DNA from: Riptortus pedestris
Taxonomy: Eukaryota; Arthropoda; Insecta; Hemiptera; Alydidae
Direction of reading: 5' to 3'
Assembly: GCA_019009955.1 (NCBI GenBank)
Contig: CM032230.1
Coordinates: 19,147,501 to 19,211,500 of the forward strand
Length of the DNA stretch: 64,000 nt
A program made the translations under genes and the position numbers. The notes below the pieces were generated by a model. That model made no database searches and was not told the origin of the DNA. It saw nothing but the letters and a program-made list of their open reading frames with translations. Below, piece after piece: positions 30,519 through 42,597 of the stretch; position 1 is the stretch's first letter, and each line of letters starts with the position of its first letter.

Positions 30519-31800
30519 ACTTGGGAAGAAATAATTGAAGGTTATTGAAGTCTATTGTCGAATATATCCTTATAATTTGTTACTGTAATTAGTATAAGTC
30601 ATACTGCCTCGCTGCTCTCTATCGCACACTATTTTTATGTGGGCTTAAATCCTGTATTATTATGGTGTTTCATTTGGCAAGTATAATGACCTTAATATAT
30701 TCCTTCTCCGTGATGAGATATAGCGGACACGTTATATTTCTGGCGGGATATGATAATAGTACCTCAATGTTTCTGGGACCTATTTTATACTAAAAGAAGG
30801 TGACATAACATTGTCTTTGATATATGACAACCTGTATGGCAGGAGCAATTGAGGGTCAGGACTAACAAACACTGCTGTTATAGAAGTTTAGCGATAGAAT
30901 GTTGCTACTAGCATCAACAGGTTTCTATAATTTTAGTCCGATGCCATCGTGGAAGGTATTGAAGCTCCTTTCCTATTGTAACTGGAACGGTTATACTTGC
31001 TGGTAGTCTTGAGTAAAATATATGCGAAGCGTGTAGAACGTTACGGAAAATTAGTTCGTGTTAAAGAATTTGTTCAATATTTGGGACTCCTTGAAACACC
31101 TTTATAAGAAACTCGATAGCGTCCCGATTACGATGTGATTGAAGTGATTACATTTTTCTTTTAACAATTTCTCTTAAGTTTGATGTATTGAGTTCTTGCT
31201 GGCCGCTTAGGACGCTGTCATATTTTGATCACTGTCACTGGATTGATTCTTGAAGTACTTTTTAGCTGAGCCATTCGCAGGAGTTTCAACAACCCGCGGG
31301 GACCGTAGAGCCCGACATTAAATCCTCCCCGTAATATTGAGTTTATGAATTACTCTCTAGAGACAATTTGAAAGCAAATATTAACTGGGTCATATTTGAA
31401 TACAATGGTGAAGGGGGCTTATATCCAGCCCAGATATAAATGTCTTCCAGTTTTTTTTTATAATCTTAATTAAAGTATATCCCTAGACCTCCTAAGCCTT
31501 CTGGTATAGCGGATGGGGTTCATTGTTCTGGCCCGTAACTTTGAAACAATGGCACAAGACCTGAAATTTTGATTTAGTCATATTATGTACTAGAAAAACG
31601 TGGGTAAATAATAGGAATATTTATTTTTTGGAATTTGTTCTGTATAATTAAGTGAATGTCATAATGTGCTTATGAAGTGTGATTGGACGTAGTGAAAATT
31701 TACTGTAAGAAAAAAAATCTTGAATATGGGAGACACATCCTAAGAGGTTTATTGTCAGTGTGAAGTTGTGATGACTAAAATTGCCGTCCTGAGAAGAAGG
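30516..31800. other. No gene recognised
   Basis: AT-rich with no long frame and no match to other repeats in the window. Possibly old unique intron or intergenic sequence. Confidence 0.45.
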
Positions 31801-31807
31801 GGGTCTT

Positions 31808-31880
31808 AACTCTTAACCATTGACGTGGAATAAGTACTTCACTTTTACTGAGGTGGGGTCCATGTGGACCTTTTATTTAT
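31808..31880 (+). repeat. Inverted-repeat partner of 33,190-33,241
   Basis: 'taactcttaaccattgacg' and 'actgaggtggggtccatgtg' are the inverse of 'cacacggaccccacctcagt' with 'ggttaagggttaa'. TTAA words at the edges hint at a piggyBac-type MITE, but boundaries are not established. Confidence 0.4.
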
Positions 31881-31907
31881 CAATAATTTTTTGTAAACAA
31901 AAAAAAA

Positions 31908-32393
31908 AGTCCGTCACGCAGGGGCAGCGTAAACTAAGCAGATTTCCCAACGTGAATGTTTACAATAAAGAAATCTGCCTAATAATAACAGTAGTAGTAA
32001 CCTATTCTCACGAGGACGAATAGTTAGTGAAACGGCCAAACTAGCGCTCGGCGGAAACTCCCAAACATAGCCGACCACACTCACAATACAAATGCAAATA
32101 TCGCGGTTAATATTAAAGATACAGAATAAATGTATAGAACAATATTTATAGAAAATTTAATTTGCAATAAGATTGGTTATATACAATTTTTTGATCAGAA
32201 GTATTGTAAGGGATATATTTCGAATTTTCGAAAACCCCCCGTCTCTAAAACCCCCCCTCCCACTGGTCCGATTTCAGCCATTAACGAACTTTATCTTCCT
32301 TTTTACATATAAGTATTAAATATCGAGTTTGGCACCGGTCAAACAAAAATTGCGACTGTTTAGAGCGTTAACAGACAAATATATTATATATAT

Positions 32394-32426
<33 letters not shown>

Positions 32427-32556
32427 TTATAATTTTGAACGGACCTCATTTTCGTAATCTCCTGGGTAGGATCGATGGACATTTGAAGAAATTTTCATTT
32501 TCGCGTCATGAGTACGACCTCAATAGCTGATTTCCCCTCAAGGGAAATCTTCTAAA
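31908..32556 (-). mobile_element. HINE-like element, minus, full length, short subfamily
   Basis: Poly-A, then 'agtccgtcacgcaggggcag' (one loop change), complete right module, (TA)n core 32,382-32,428, left module ending 'aagggaaatcttctaaaac'. Confidence 0.9.
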
Positions 32557-33189
32557 ACTAAATGACAAATAATTTATGGCAATATATTCTTATAAGTGTT
32601 TATTTAACATCTAGGCCAAAAAAGTTAAAAATATTTTAGAAAAATATGTTCTTTCGGGTGAAAAATACAAATTGGTACTGGTCAGCAATAAAACAGAAAT
32701 TTTATAATTTAATTTGTGTATTTAATAACATTTTTCAACAATTTTTAACTAAAGTTGTTGATAGGGGTTTTTATATTTAAAAAGTAATCTGAAAATTTAA
32801 ATTTGACATAAGACAATGAAAATGGCACCTCAATTGAATAAACATTTTTTACAGACGATTTCGGCGCGTTTTCGCAACCTTCAGCCACACTATCACTTTT
32901 TTCATCCCCACGAAGGAGCTCTTGCTGAATTATATCACCAAAAAGATGGATGGTCCACGCTCAAAACACCCGAACTCGGAAAAGTCATTTGGAAAATAAA
33001 GAGGGGTGGATGGGTGAAAAAAATCACACTACTTATGAGGTGGGGGTCCGCGTGGGTCAGGTATTACTTATTATCACTTCCAGGGGATGCGCACAGAACC
33101 GGTAACGTGTGTGAAAACTGTTGGAAGTGAGGAATTAGGAAGGTACTGGGGCGGGAAGTGACATGTTTCAACTTGAACGGAGGAGGGAA
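32557..33189. other. Unassigned; weak plus-strand ORF 32,816-33,130
   Basis: A 104-codon frame (MKMAPQLNKHFLQTISARFR..) has mixed composition but no domain I recognise. Near 33,040 the words 'tgaggtgggggtccgcgtgg' repeat the neighbouring inverted-repeat motif, so much of it is likely repeat sequence. Confidence 0.25.
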
Positions 33190-33241
33190 GTCAATTCTCT
33201 CCGTGGGAGTCCACACGGACCCCACCTCAGTGGTTAAGGGT
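33190..33241 (-). repeat. Inverted-repeat partner of 31,808-31,880
   Basis: Minus reading TTAACCCTTAACCACTGAGG then TGGGGTCCGTGTGGAC, about 1.4 kb from the opposite-facing copy; a HINE-like element sits between them. Confidence 0.4.
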
Positions 33242-34685
33242 TAAATATGTCATTCTTTACTGAGAGGAAAACTGAAGGCAACTTGCAGTTCATTACGACG
33301 GATTCCCCTTTTAACGCTCACCAGTTTTCTTATGACCTTTACCCTCAGTTTCGTATGTATTGATGACTTTTGTGGATTGCGATGGCCTCTGCAAAGACCA
33401 CTGGGAACTGTTGCCTGCAGACTAAGGCTAATAATGAATGTTTCAGGTAACCTTGTCGCTTGGGGCCCAGGCATTGTCGAGATAAAAAGATTTGCCTATT
33501 GCTCAGGTAACCCAACATTCTTTTCCAACTTCGCTTTCGTTGAAATATTTCTATAAACGGAGAACTTCTCAATGGGTGTTGACTTCCATCTGGTTCCATA
33601 TCAACGCCAACTGCACAATTCACAATATCTGCTTTCTTTACGCACCTCCTCTATGACTGACTTTTTTCTTGTTTTAAATCCATTATTGATAAAGTTATTA
33701 CAATGTTAATACATATGCAAAATGATTTTTTTTAGTTGTAAATATGTACGTAATACAATTGCTAAGCACTAGATTTGTAAAATTAATTTCTATAATAAAA
33801 GACAAAAACTGAATGATGAATTCAGCAGTGTCGAGATAATATATTTTAACCGAACTGAATAATATCACAAGATACTTATTGTTTGAAACACTTAACAGCC
33901 CAATATATATATCAAGCACAAAAATAAAATAAGACATATTTTGAGGAACTCAAAATTTCTAGAACTTACACAAATGAATTCTTGGGCGTAAACTAATATA
34001 GTTTAGCCAACATTTTGAAGCTGAATGTATAATTGAAAAAAACAATGTCATTACTCTTCCAGGAATTGAAACTTACTGTCAGTTTCTCCCACTGATCTGA
34101 TTTCATTCGCTAGCGAATTCGGCATTTGGTTATGAGTAAAACGTTTAAATATCCAGTTAGGAAAATATCAAATAATGCCTGCGGGCTCTGTAACGTTAAC
34201 ATATATAAGTATGTACACGTTAACAGAAATATATAATAACGCCCGATTTTTCGACATGCTTGAATGCTCACATGGAAATCTTAGGTTGTGTGGGACAATA
34301 GCAGTTAGTTTTCATTTAATCCACCATTTATCTATAATTTAACACTTAAAAACGATTTATTATAATTTAACACTTTGTTGGAATAAAATACAATAACTTT
34401 TAGTGATCAATTCGTAAAATCCTTATTCCCACCTAGGAAATAATTTAACACTTCCCTGAAGTAGAAAATGGCCGGCAGCAGAGAGTACTACACACTCTTC
34501 TCGACATATATTCTCTATTTCTAAATAAGAATATTATAAGTACAAGTTGCGTTTTACTGAAAGCTGAAAACTTGAAAGTACGAATAACGCCTAATATGAC
34601 ATCGAAATATTATGCATGACTATTGTAGACCATCAATAATTTTAACAAGATTAATAGAAAAAAAATGTATGCTGGCTGATATATA
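33242..34685. other. No confident gene
   Basis: Overlapping frames on both strands at 33,250-33,620 are GC-richer than the surroundings but conflict with one another and show no domain. 33,700-34,600 is AT-rich and unassigned. Confidence 0.35.
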
Positions 34686-34689
34686 TATA

Positions 34690-35003
34690 AACCAGTGGGA
34701 GGGGGGGGGTGGTTTAGAGGGGAGGATTTTCGAAAATTCGCAATATCTTCGTTACTATAAGTCGGATCGCCTAATTGTACAGAATCAATCTTATTGCAAA
34801 TTAAATGTACTATAAATATTGTTATATACATTTATTCTCTATCTTAAATATTAACCGAGATATTTGCATTTTTATTTACTCTGGGCGGCTAACGGACGGG
34901 TGACTTTCCCGCCAAAAGCTAGTTCGGCCGTTTCCTTAACTGCTTGACCCTCGTGAAATTTCTCTATTGTAAAACTTCACGTGGGAAATCTCCTTAGTTT
35001 ACG
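34690..35003 (+). mobile_element. HINE-like right module and 3' part, tip truncated
   Basis: 'aaccagtgggaggggggggg' to 'gggaaatctccttagtttac'. The terminal hairpin is missing because another copy follows at once. Confidence 0.82.
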
Positions 35004-35057
35004 TTACCATCGATCATACCTAGTTTTAGATGGACGAGAAAATGAGGTCCGTTCAAA

Positions 35058-35122
<65 letters not shown>

Positions 35123-35554
35123 TTGTCTGTTGCCGCTCTAGCGGTCGCAATTATTGTTTAATCGTTACCAAACTTGATACTTAGTCGTTTTATGTAAAAA
35201 GACAGATCAAGTTCGTTAATGGCTGAAGTCGGACAAGTGGGAGGGGGGGGGTTTAGAGTGGAGGATTTTCGAAATATCTCCGGTACTATACGTCTGATCG
35301 AAAAAATTGTATAGAACCAATCTTATTGCAAATTAAATTTACTATACATTTTATTATATAAATTTATTCTCTATCTTGAATATTAACCGAGATATGTGCA
35401 TTTGTATTAAATGTGGGCGGGTAACGGACGAAAGTGAGTTTCGCGCTAAAAACTATTTAGGACGTTTTCGTAACTGTTTGGCTCTCGTGAAATTTCTCTG
35501 TTGTATTATTTCACGTGGGAAATCTGCTTAGTTTACGCAGCCCTGCGTGACGGA
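35004..35554 (+). mobile_element. HINE-like element, 5' tip missing
   Basis: Starts within the left module ('ccatcgatcatacctagttt'), (TA)n core 35,061-35,118, complete right module, 3' tip 'acgcagccctgcgtgacgga' with a shortened loop. Confidence 0.87.
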
Positions 35555-35595
35555 CTTTTTTGACACAAGCCTGTAAATGAAGGAATACTATTACT

Positions 35596-36254
35596 TTTTA
35601 GCAGATTTCCCTTAAGGGAAATCAGCTATTGAGGTCGTACTCATGACGCGAGTTTTTTCCCGAAAAATTTCTTCAATGTCCATCGATCCTACCCAGGTAG
35701 ATGACGAAAATGAGGTTCCGTTCAAAATTATATATCTATATATATTATATATATATATATATTTGTCTGTTTAAACGCTCTATAGCGGTCGCAATTTTTG
35801 TTTTATCGTTACCATAACCTCTCGGAATTTAATCGTTCTTTCATGTAAAAAGGAAGATCAAGTTCGTTAATGGCTGAAATCGGAACCAGTGAGGAGGGGG
35901 GGGGGGTTTAGAGGGGGGATTCGAATTCGAAAATCCGAATATCCTCCGTTACCATACGTCGGATCAAAAAATTGTATAGAACCAATCTTATTGCAAATTA
36001 AATTTACTATAAATATTGTTCTATACATTTATTCTGTATCTTTAATATTAACCGACCGACATATTTGCATTTGTATGTTCGGTGAGTTTCCGCCGAGCGC
36101 TAGTGTGGCCGTTTCACTAACTATTCGTCCTCGTGAGAAGAATAGGTTTGGTATTTTTGTTTTACTCGTTAATTATTAGGGAGATTTCTCTATTGTAAAA
36201 CTTCACGTGGGTAAATCTCTGCCTTAGTTTACGCAGCCCCTGCGTGACGGACTT
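35596..36254 (+). mobile_element. HINE-like element, full length, insertion-rich sequence
   Basis: Complete 5' and 3' ends. Relative to other copies it carries many single-base insertions ('gaggttccgttc', 'gctctatagcggtc', 'accataacctctcgg', 'cgttctttcatg'). The pattern looks like consensus error rather than ordinary decay; see findings. Confidence 0.88.
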
Positions 36255-36382
36255 TTATATTTTTGTGGCGTTTAATTTTTTAAACAATCATCATGCATGT
36301 AAAAGTATGTTACATTCTTTTTTCTGGAGTGCCCAATGCAGTCCCAATATGCCAGAGACGTTTAAATTACATGGAGTTTCCA

Positions 36383-37086
36383 GTTAGCAGATAAGGTCTG
36401 TTCAAAATTGTGTACACATTATGGCAGTCTTTATATTAAACTTATTAGCAATTGATGATAAAAATACTTTTTCTGTAATCGTTGAATAATGGTAACATTA
36501 CTATACTGAAATGATGTGAAGAAAGTGAAACATTTTGCAATAATAGAGTGAAGAAAAGTGAATTGCCTTCTTAATTAGTAATAAGTATAAATTAAAAAAA
36601 ATAATTTGAAGTTGGAAATTAAATTTGCTTTTTTAATGTTTCATTAACATTGTAAGATAATTTATTTTTAATAAAAATAAATTGAAATGTGAATGAATTA
36701 TTGGTGGAATAATCAATATATTTTAAATTTAAATATAATAATAATTACCTTCCAATGCTTATAACCTGCACTTGTTTATAACTGCACTAAATTTCACAAA
36801 CTCATCACTAGTTGTTTTTATAACTATGCTTATAAACCTTGTCACAACCATGCTTATAACCTACAACAACATACCATAACATCCTCACAACATCCTAATT
36901 ATTTTTTCATATTCTGGTTAGATCTATCATGTATTACACGATTACAGAAAAAATTTAATATTACACTCGTGACAAAATGTAGAATTTACCAACTCTCGTG
37001 AAATTACCACACTCGCTTCGCTCGTGTTGGGTATACGTTTCACTCGAGTTGTAAAAATGATCTTCCTTTCGTCACATTGTATAATG
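36383..37086 (+). repeat. ~0.7-kb direct duplication, first copy
   Basis: 'gataaggtctgttcaaaatt' to 'ccgttata'. It aligns along its length with 37,889-38,545 but is longer by many scattered 1-2 base insertions. Near its right end is a foldback with 'cactcgtgacaaaatgtaga' against 'cctttcgtcacattgtataa'. Confidence 0.85.
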
Positions 37087-37368
37087 AGCGACAATTCTTA
37101 ATTTCTCCGTTATAATGCGTCGGATCGAAAAAGGGTATAGAATCAATCTTATTGCAAATGTTATGATCTATAAATGTTGTTATATGCGTTTTTTCACTGT
37201 CTTTATTATTAATGTAGATATTTGCACTTAGTTTAGTTTTCGGCCTCTATAAAGCACTTCATTTGAAGCCCAAATACCAAATATTGTTCTCATTAAACTT
37301 TTTCGTTTTGAGATAAATGCAAATATGTGGCGCACGTGGGAAACACAGCCTCTGCGTGACGGACTTTT
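37087..37368 (+). mobile_element. HINE-like right-module and 3' fragment
   Basis: 'atgcgtcggatcgaaaaagg' onward with long-subfamily words ('gccctctataaagcacttc'-like), ending 'cagcctctgcgtgacggac'. Confidence 0.7.
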
Positions 37369-37394
37369 ATTACTACAGCATCAGAGATTTATTT

Positions 37395-37565
37395 ACAACT
37401 GTAATAGATATTTTCATCACAAGTACGGGAACTGAGTGTTTCGATACGAGGTCTATTTTTACGAGCGAGGCGAAGCCGAGCTTGGAAAACAGACCGAGTA
37501 CCGAAAAGACAGATTCCGTAAGAATAATGAAAATTACTTTTTATTACACTGTACAACAACCTCAA
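37395..37565. repeat. Foldback element related to 14,786-14,900
   Basis: 'gatacgaggtctattttt' pairs with 'aaaacagaccgagtac' around a loop. Flanks 'tattttcatcacaagtacgg' and 'taatgaaaattactttttat' parallel those at 14.8 kb. Confidence 0.65.
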
Positions 37566-37669
37566 GAAATTGCTGAAAATGTAAATTTAAGAGCCAAACA
37601 GGTTTATTTTTATGGTAGTTATGAAACCATATGTCAGAACAACAGGTTACAAAAATTACATCTTTATAT

Positions 37670-37880
37670 TATTTATTTATTAACGTCCACTTTTTACAAC
37701 TTAGGCTAATCGGGACGGGTTATCTACAAGTTACCCCCCCCCCCTTTTCTAGCCCCCCCAGGGTGGGATTTTAGGCGACGTTATTTAATGAATTTCGTCA
37801 CTAATAATTTCCTTTGCCCCAGGCAAGATCGAAACTCGCTACTCTAGGTTTACCAATGTGAGATTAAAGGTCAACGCTAG
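37670..37880 (-). repeat. tRNA-like SINE, minus orientation
   Basis: Same layout as 27,570-27,790 with an expanded poly-C tract at 37,733. The box A end is cut at about 37,865. Confidence 0.7.
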
Positions 37881-37888
37881 CAAAGTCA

Positions 37889-38545
37889 AAGTTAGCAGAT
37901 AAGGTCTGTTCAAAATTGTGTACACATTATGGCAGTCTTTATTTTGAACTTATTAGCAATTGATGATAAAAATACTTTTTCTGTAATCGTTGAATAATGG
38001 TAACATTACTAAACTGAAATGAGTGAAGAAAGTGAAACATTTTGCAATAAAGTGAAGAAAGTGAATTGCCTTCTTAATTAGTAATAAGTATAAATTAAAA
38101 AATAATTTGAAGTTGGAAATTAAATGCTTTTAAATGTTTCTTAACATTGTAAGAATTTATTTTAATAAAATAAATTGAAATGTGAATGAATTATTGGTGG
38201 AAATAATCAATATATTTTAAAATTTAAATATAATAATAATTACCTTCATTGCTTATAACCTGCACTTGTTTATAACTGCACTACTTCACAATCATCACTA
38301 GTTGTTTTATAACTATGCTTATAACCTTTCACAACCATGCTTATAACCTACCAACAACATACCATAATCTTCACAACATCCTAATTTTGTTCATATTCTG
38401 GTTAGATGTGATCATGTATTACACGATTACAGAAAAAAAATTATATTACACTCGTGACGAAAGTAGAATTTACAACTCTCGTGAAATTCTCGTTAAACGT
38501 TTCACTCGAGTTGTAAAATGATCTACTTTCGTCACTTGTATAATA
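37889..38545 (+). repeat. ~0.7-kb direct duplication, second copy
   Basis: Cleaner copy of 36,383-37,086. The foldback at its end is well formed ('ctcgtgacgaaagtagaatt' plus 'tacaactc' against 'gagttgtaaaatgatctact' plus 'ttcgtcac'). Confidence 0.85.
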
Positions 38546-38988
38546 AATAACTATTGTAGCTCTAGTTAAAGCCTTAAACAGAGCTCAAAAGGTCTGCCTT
38601 CTGCAGAAATGGAAATTATCTACCTTATATTTCACTGTGTTACTACTACTATATTGGGGCTCAGAGAGTGACCCTGAAACCACGTTCTAAGTCATTCAAC
38701 TTATACTATATCATAACATTCTTATTCTGTCGATTATTATAATTGGGGTTTTGAGAGACTTGCATAGACCCAATGCGAATTGTTTTGTTTATTGACCACC
38801 GTTAAAACCTGTTTACTAATTTACATAATAAAACATACTGCAATGATTTTTAATAATACGTAGCTTTTTTAGAGCTTTCTTTTAAAAAAAGACTTATAGG
38901 AAAAATTTAGTAACTGAAAACGCTATTTCTTAGAACTGTATACCACGAGTGTAAGCAAACTATCATACACACAACGATACATACATTT
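38546..38988. other. No gene recognised
   Basis: AT-rich. Confidence 0.4.

Positions 38989-39053
<65 letters not shown>
38989..39053. repeat. (CA)n(TA)n microsatellite
   Basis: Compound dinucleotide tract. Confidence 0.93.
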
Positions 39054-39060
<7 letters not shown>

Positions 39061-39078
39061 TATAGTTGGCTACTTTAC

Positions 39079-39150
39079 CCTCGGTCGGGCGCGTCAAGAA
39101 TATTTCCGCCTTCGTGCGCGTGTATCTCAGAGATCATCCTCAACCGTTTT
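39079..39150. mobile_element. Candidate piggyBac-like terminus
   Basis: 'ccctcggtcgggcgcgtcaa' starts with CCC after TTTA (TTAA-like). It contains 'gcgcgtcaag' and 'gcgcgtgtatc' words, about 0.5 kb from the stop codon of the piggyBac-like Cys-rich tail. The opposite terminus was not found, so this is tentative. Confidence 0.3.
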
Positions 39151-39567
39151 TAGGGAAATTCAGTTTTTTAATATATATTTTGCACTAAAATGTTCAGTGT
39201 GTGATAGGAAACCGTTGCAGAGGAAGTATTTGTTGGAAAGAATTAAATAATTTTCAAAATTGACAAGTATTATAATAAAACAAATCTTGGTAGGTAAAAT
39301 AATCAAGTTGGTTATAGATTCATTATTATTAAAACCGTGGACGACAATTTTTAAAATATAATTAAAAAATACAAATATCAAAAGAAATTGTTTAAATACC
39401 CATGTCTTAATTATATATAATTTATTTGAGTTTGTGAACAATATAAACAAATTATCTAAATATAACGAATCAAAAATATGTGGAACAAAATCAATTTTAG
39501 ATAAGACTTATTAAAAAATCATCTAAATTTTAATCTACAAATCCTTTTAAAAATAATAGTTTAATTA

Positions 39568-39900
39568 TTATCTTTTTTGCAGAGCTGCATTACAATATGG
39601 ACAAAGCATGGAACTATGTTTTAAACAAATTTTATTTTTTTGCAAGTCCCACAATAGTAATTAGTAAATCTACATTTCTTTTCAGTTTTTCTTGGTTGAC
39701 ATCATTTTCTTTTGTTCGTTGTAGCGGAAGGACTTCTTTTATGCTGTTCTGTACTTGAGCTCAATGTATAGTCCAATGTACTCTTCAAGTTTCGTCCGTA
39801 GTTCGACTGGTAAACGTGTACTGTTGTCACTGCGTCGTACAATATTTTCTTGTACAATCTTTTCTGAAAACTCATGAATGAGCTAAATAATAGAAAAATA
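39568..39900 (-). pseudogene. piggyBac-like transposase C-terminus (Cys-rich domain), frameshifted
   Basis: Upstream frames give LIHEFSEKIVQENIVRR and RLPVELRTKLEEY, and, after shifts, a Lys/Arg-rich linker. The end reads YYCGTCKKNKICLKHSSMLC followed by PYCNAALQKR and stop at 39,568. The spacing C-x2-C-K-K-x-x-I-C-x2-H-x5-C-x2-C matches the C-terminal cysteine-rich domain of piggyBac transposases, which binds DNA ends. At least two frameshifts; no DDD catalytic region in view. Confidence 0.5.
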
Positions 39901-40540
39901 GGTTTATATGATTTCATTTAATAAAGAGAAACTTAATTGATGTATATATTTATAAAATATCAATTTCAAAAATCGAGATCGGGTGCGTGGTATCTAGGAG
40001 ATTAAACTGAATGAGAGGTGAAACACACGACTCCATCAATTACATTGAGACAATATTCCTTGAGGGGGAGTCGTCTAAACCACATAACTCGAAGCACTAC
40101 ACCACCATTCTCTGCTAGGAGGTTTGGCAAATATTTCTCCAGAAACTGTGTATCTGATAGATTACACGCCCGACGAAGGGTTAAGATACTGACGGGCCTC
40201 ATTATTTTGGTGCGTGAGGGGTCTGTCGACAGTGCTCCTTGCTTCGGTCATCCTGTGGACGGGATCCAAGAGAGTCATAATCTTTAGCCATCTCAAAAAC
40301 CAGTCAGTCGTATATGTTCCTTAAGGCTCCCGCTGATCAAGAAGCTCTCCAAACACACACACATTTTTGCGGACCCAGTTTGGCATCGATTTCAAACTCT
40401 TGACTTAAAATTTGTTTAGAGTAGACAAAAAATTCCAATAATATCATTTTTGGATTCAAATTAATCTTATTATCATATAAGTTTCATTTGAAACCAAAAA
40501 TGATACTGTTGTAATTATTTGTTATGTAACTGGTCCAGAA
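39901..40540. other. No confident gene
   Basis: 40,000-40,290 is GC-richer with overlapping frames on both strands (minus MRPVSILTLRRACNLSDTQF.., 66 codons). Nothing recognised. Confidence 0.35.
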
Positions 40541-41333
40541 TAAGATAGGTTTAGTAGAGAACAGTAAAGTTCAATGGAAAATTTCTGTTATTGAATGGAA
40601 TCCTCCGAAACGGCTTTACCGATTTTTACCAAATTTTATATGCGTATTCAGTAGGTCTGAGAATCGGCTACTATCTAATTTTCATACCCCTAATTGATAG
40701 GGGTTGTTCACCCTTAACATTTTTTTTTTAATTTTTGGACGAAATTTTTTGTTTTTATTTTTTTATAATGTGGCATTAAAAAATACATACAACCCTAAAT
40801 TTTTACTTTTTTATCACCAACCCCTAATTTTTTTATAGCCATTTTAGTAATTTAATCATTATCATCCCACTCAACAACTGATCATTATAGAGTTTTTAAC
40901 TGTAATTCGATTAAAATTTCAATTTGCAATGACAATCAACAAATCCCAAGGCCAAACGATGTTTTTTTGTGGCTTAGATTTGAGTACACCATGTTTTTCA
41001 CCCGGGCAATTGTACGTAGCATGCTCTCGAGTGGGTAAACCATCCAGTTTGTTTGTGCTCGCTAAAGATGGGCTAACAAAAAATATTGGACACAATATAG
41101 CATTAAAAGATCGATGTTGTTTGTTAGTGTTACTGTCGTAATTAATATGTGATCTGTAATTTTAAGAAAGAAACTAAACTTAATTCCCTTATCGTTGATA
41201 GCGCTCCATGCCTATCTCACGCATATACCACATACACACTTATAATAAGTAAGTTACTTTTTGTCTACACTAGAATTTATCTAGAAACTAGAAATATTTT
41301 ATATGGCAAAACAACGTTTGCCGGGTTATCTAG
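40541..41333 (+). mobile_element. Helitron, internally deleted, CTAG end
   Basis: The leader has 'cggctttaccgatttttacc' and 'gtaggtctgagaatcggcta', Helitron-type 5' words. The 3' end has stem GGCAAA-...-TTTGCC at 41,305-41,322, then CTAG at 41,330-41,333 and T. It retains only the C-terminal part of the Pif1-type helicase, so most of Rep-helicase is deleted. The exact 5' end is not resolved. Confidence 0.8.
40899..41141 (+). pseudogene. Helitron Pif1-like helicase C-terminus
   Basis: RLKFQFAMTINKSQGQTMFF then CGLDLSTPCFSPGQLYVACS and RVGKPSSLFVLA. TINKSQGQT and the LYVACSRV motif are the last conserved Pif1/Helitron helicase motifs, needed for ATP-coupled unwinding. The frame is intact over about 75 codons to a stop, but Walker A/B and the Rep domain are absent. 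Less decayed than the homologous minus-strand copy at 55.9-56.1 kb. Confidence 0.88.
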
Positions 41334-41374
41334 TATATATATATATATAATATGAATTATACATGAGAGTAATA

Positions 41375-41433
41375 TCGTGTCATGAGTGAGTACGACCTTA
41401 ATCGTTGATTTCCCCCGAGGGAAATCTGCTGAA
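41375..41433 (-). mobile_element. HINE-like 5' end fragment, minus
   Basis: 'tgatttcccccgagggaaat' plus 'ctgct'. The rest of this copy was removed; a Helitron is inserted in the adjacent TA tract. Confidence 0.8.
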
Positions 41434-42597
41434 AGAAAAAAAAAAAATTTAGGATTGTCACAAAATGCCATTGAAGGGCCAAGGTCTGCCATATGGCTTT
41501 AATGGAATGTCACGTGGCCAGCTTGACGAATTCTATGCAGTATTGTTGTGGCATTACACATACCAAACAGCCCTACTTCATTGTTATAGCTGCATCAGGC
41601 TGCTGAGTATAACCATCAGCAACCAGTTGACCTGAATCAAATCAAAGAAGACCTTGGGGTTTGAAAATTTCACTCCCAGCATTGTAATTAATTTAATTAC
41701 TTCAACCATATTATCGCCCCCCACCCCAACCATGTCCCATGGAATTCCTTATTACTGAGGAAACGATTTAGGAAGGCTCTGCGTGCTTCAAAAATCGACT
41801 TTTCCCCTTCATTTTTTCCTATACATTATTCACTGAAATGTGGGGAATGAAAATATCTACTTATTAATAAATAATGATCCTTTGAAAAGCTCAACTTATA
41901 TTTTGACAGCCTAATATTTTAGAATTCTTTATTTGTGTGTATATTTGGGGAGTTTTTAATTAATTCTGACAGGGATTTATAAATAATCTGCTGTCTTTTG
42001 GCGCCTTTTCATCAACGTGAATGACTTATAAATAGTTTCGAGAGGTCTATTATTCGTTAAGCCGTATTCTATTGGATTCGTGATCTGCTTCTCGATTGGC
42101 CAATTCAGTATTACTTTCTCTCTCTCTCTCTCTTTCTCTCTATCTCTCTCTGTCTTCCGAAACTGGCCGAGAGGTAAACTGGGTGTTCATGTTTTGAAGC
42201 CCTGGGGAAATCTGCTAAAAAATACTAATTGGCAGAAGCATATTTCAATTGTGCAGGAAGTTACAAGCCAGAGTGAAAATTTGCAACTTGTGTGATATTT
42301 GCGTGCCAGTGACAACATGAATGAAACCTGAAATAATTGATTAAACAGAAATATCACACATCATTCTAAAACTATTGGTTTCTAAGAATTTTTCTATTCA
42401 ACGTTTCCTACATTGACTAACCTTGAATATCTCAGGACACACCAATGTTTTTAAAAAATATTTATTATACTGTTTCAGTAGTTTTCCATAAACGTGGTAA
42501 ATATCATGATGGTACACATACAATTTATTTCCCAGCAATTGTACACTATAAACTTAATAAGGACAATTCATCAGTAATGTGTTTCTAAAAGTAAGGT
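41434..42597. other. No gene; (CT)n at about 42,117-42,150
   Basis: Unassigned sequence. 42,370-42,520 is an inverted relative of 46,880-47,030 (words 'tatttaccacgtttatt' and 'gtcctgaga'). A stray 'ggggaaatctgctaaaa' near 42,203 is the end of a lost minus HINE-like copy. Confidence 0.4.

Noticed and set aside
33250..33623. Overlapping 74-92 codon frames on both strands as genes
   Set aside because: Mutually exclusive frames without domains or splice context.
39160..39450. 96-codon hydrophobic minus-strand frame as a membrane protein
   Set aside because: Composition (F, I, L, N, K) follows from extreme AT content; no start context, no conserved motif.
42116..42160. (CT)n tract as a regulatory GAGA-type site
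   Set aside because: No promoter or gene nearby; simple repeat is sufficient.
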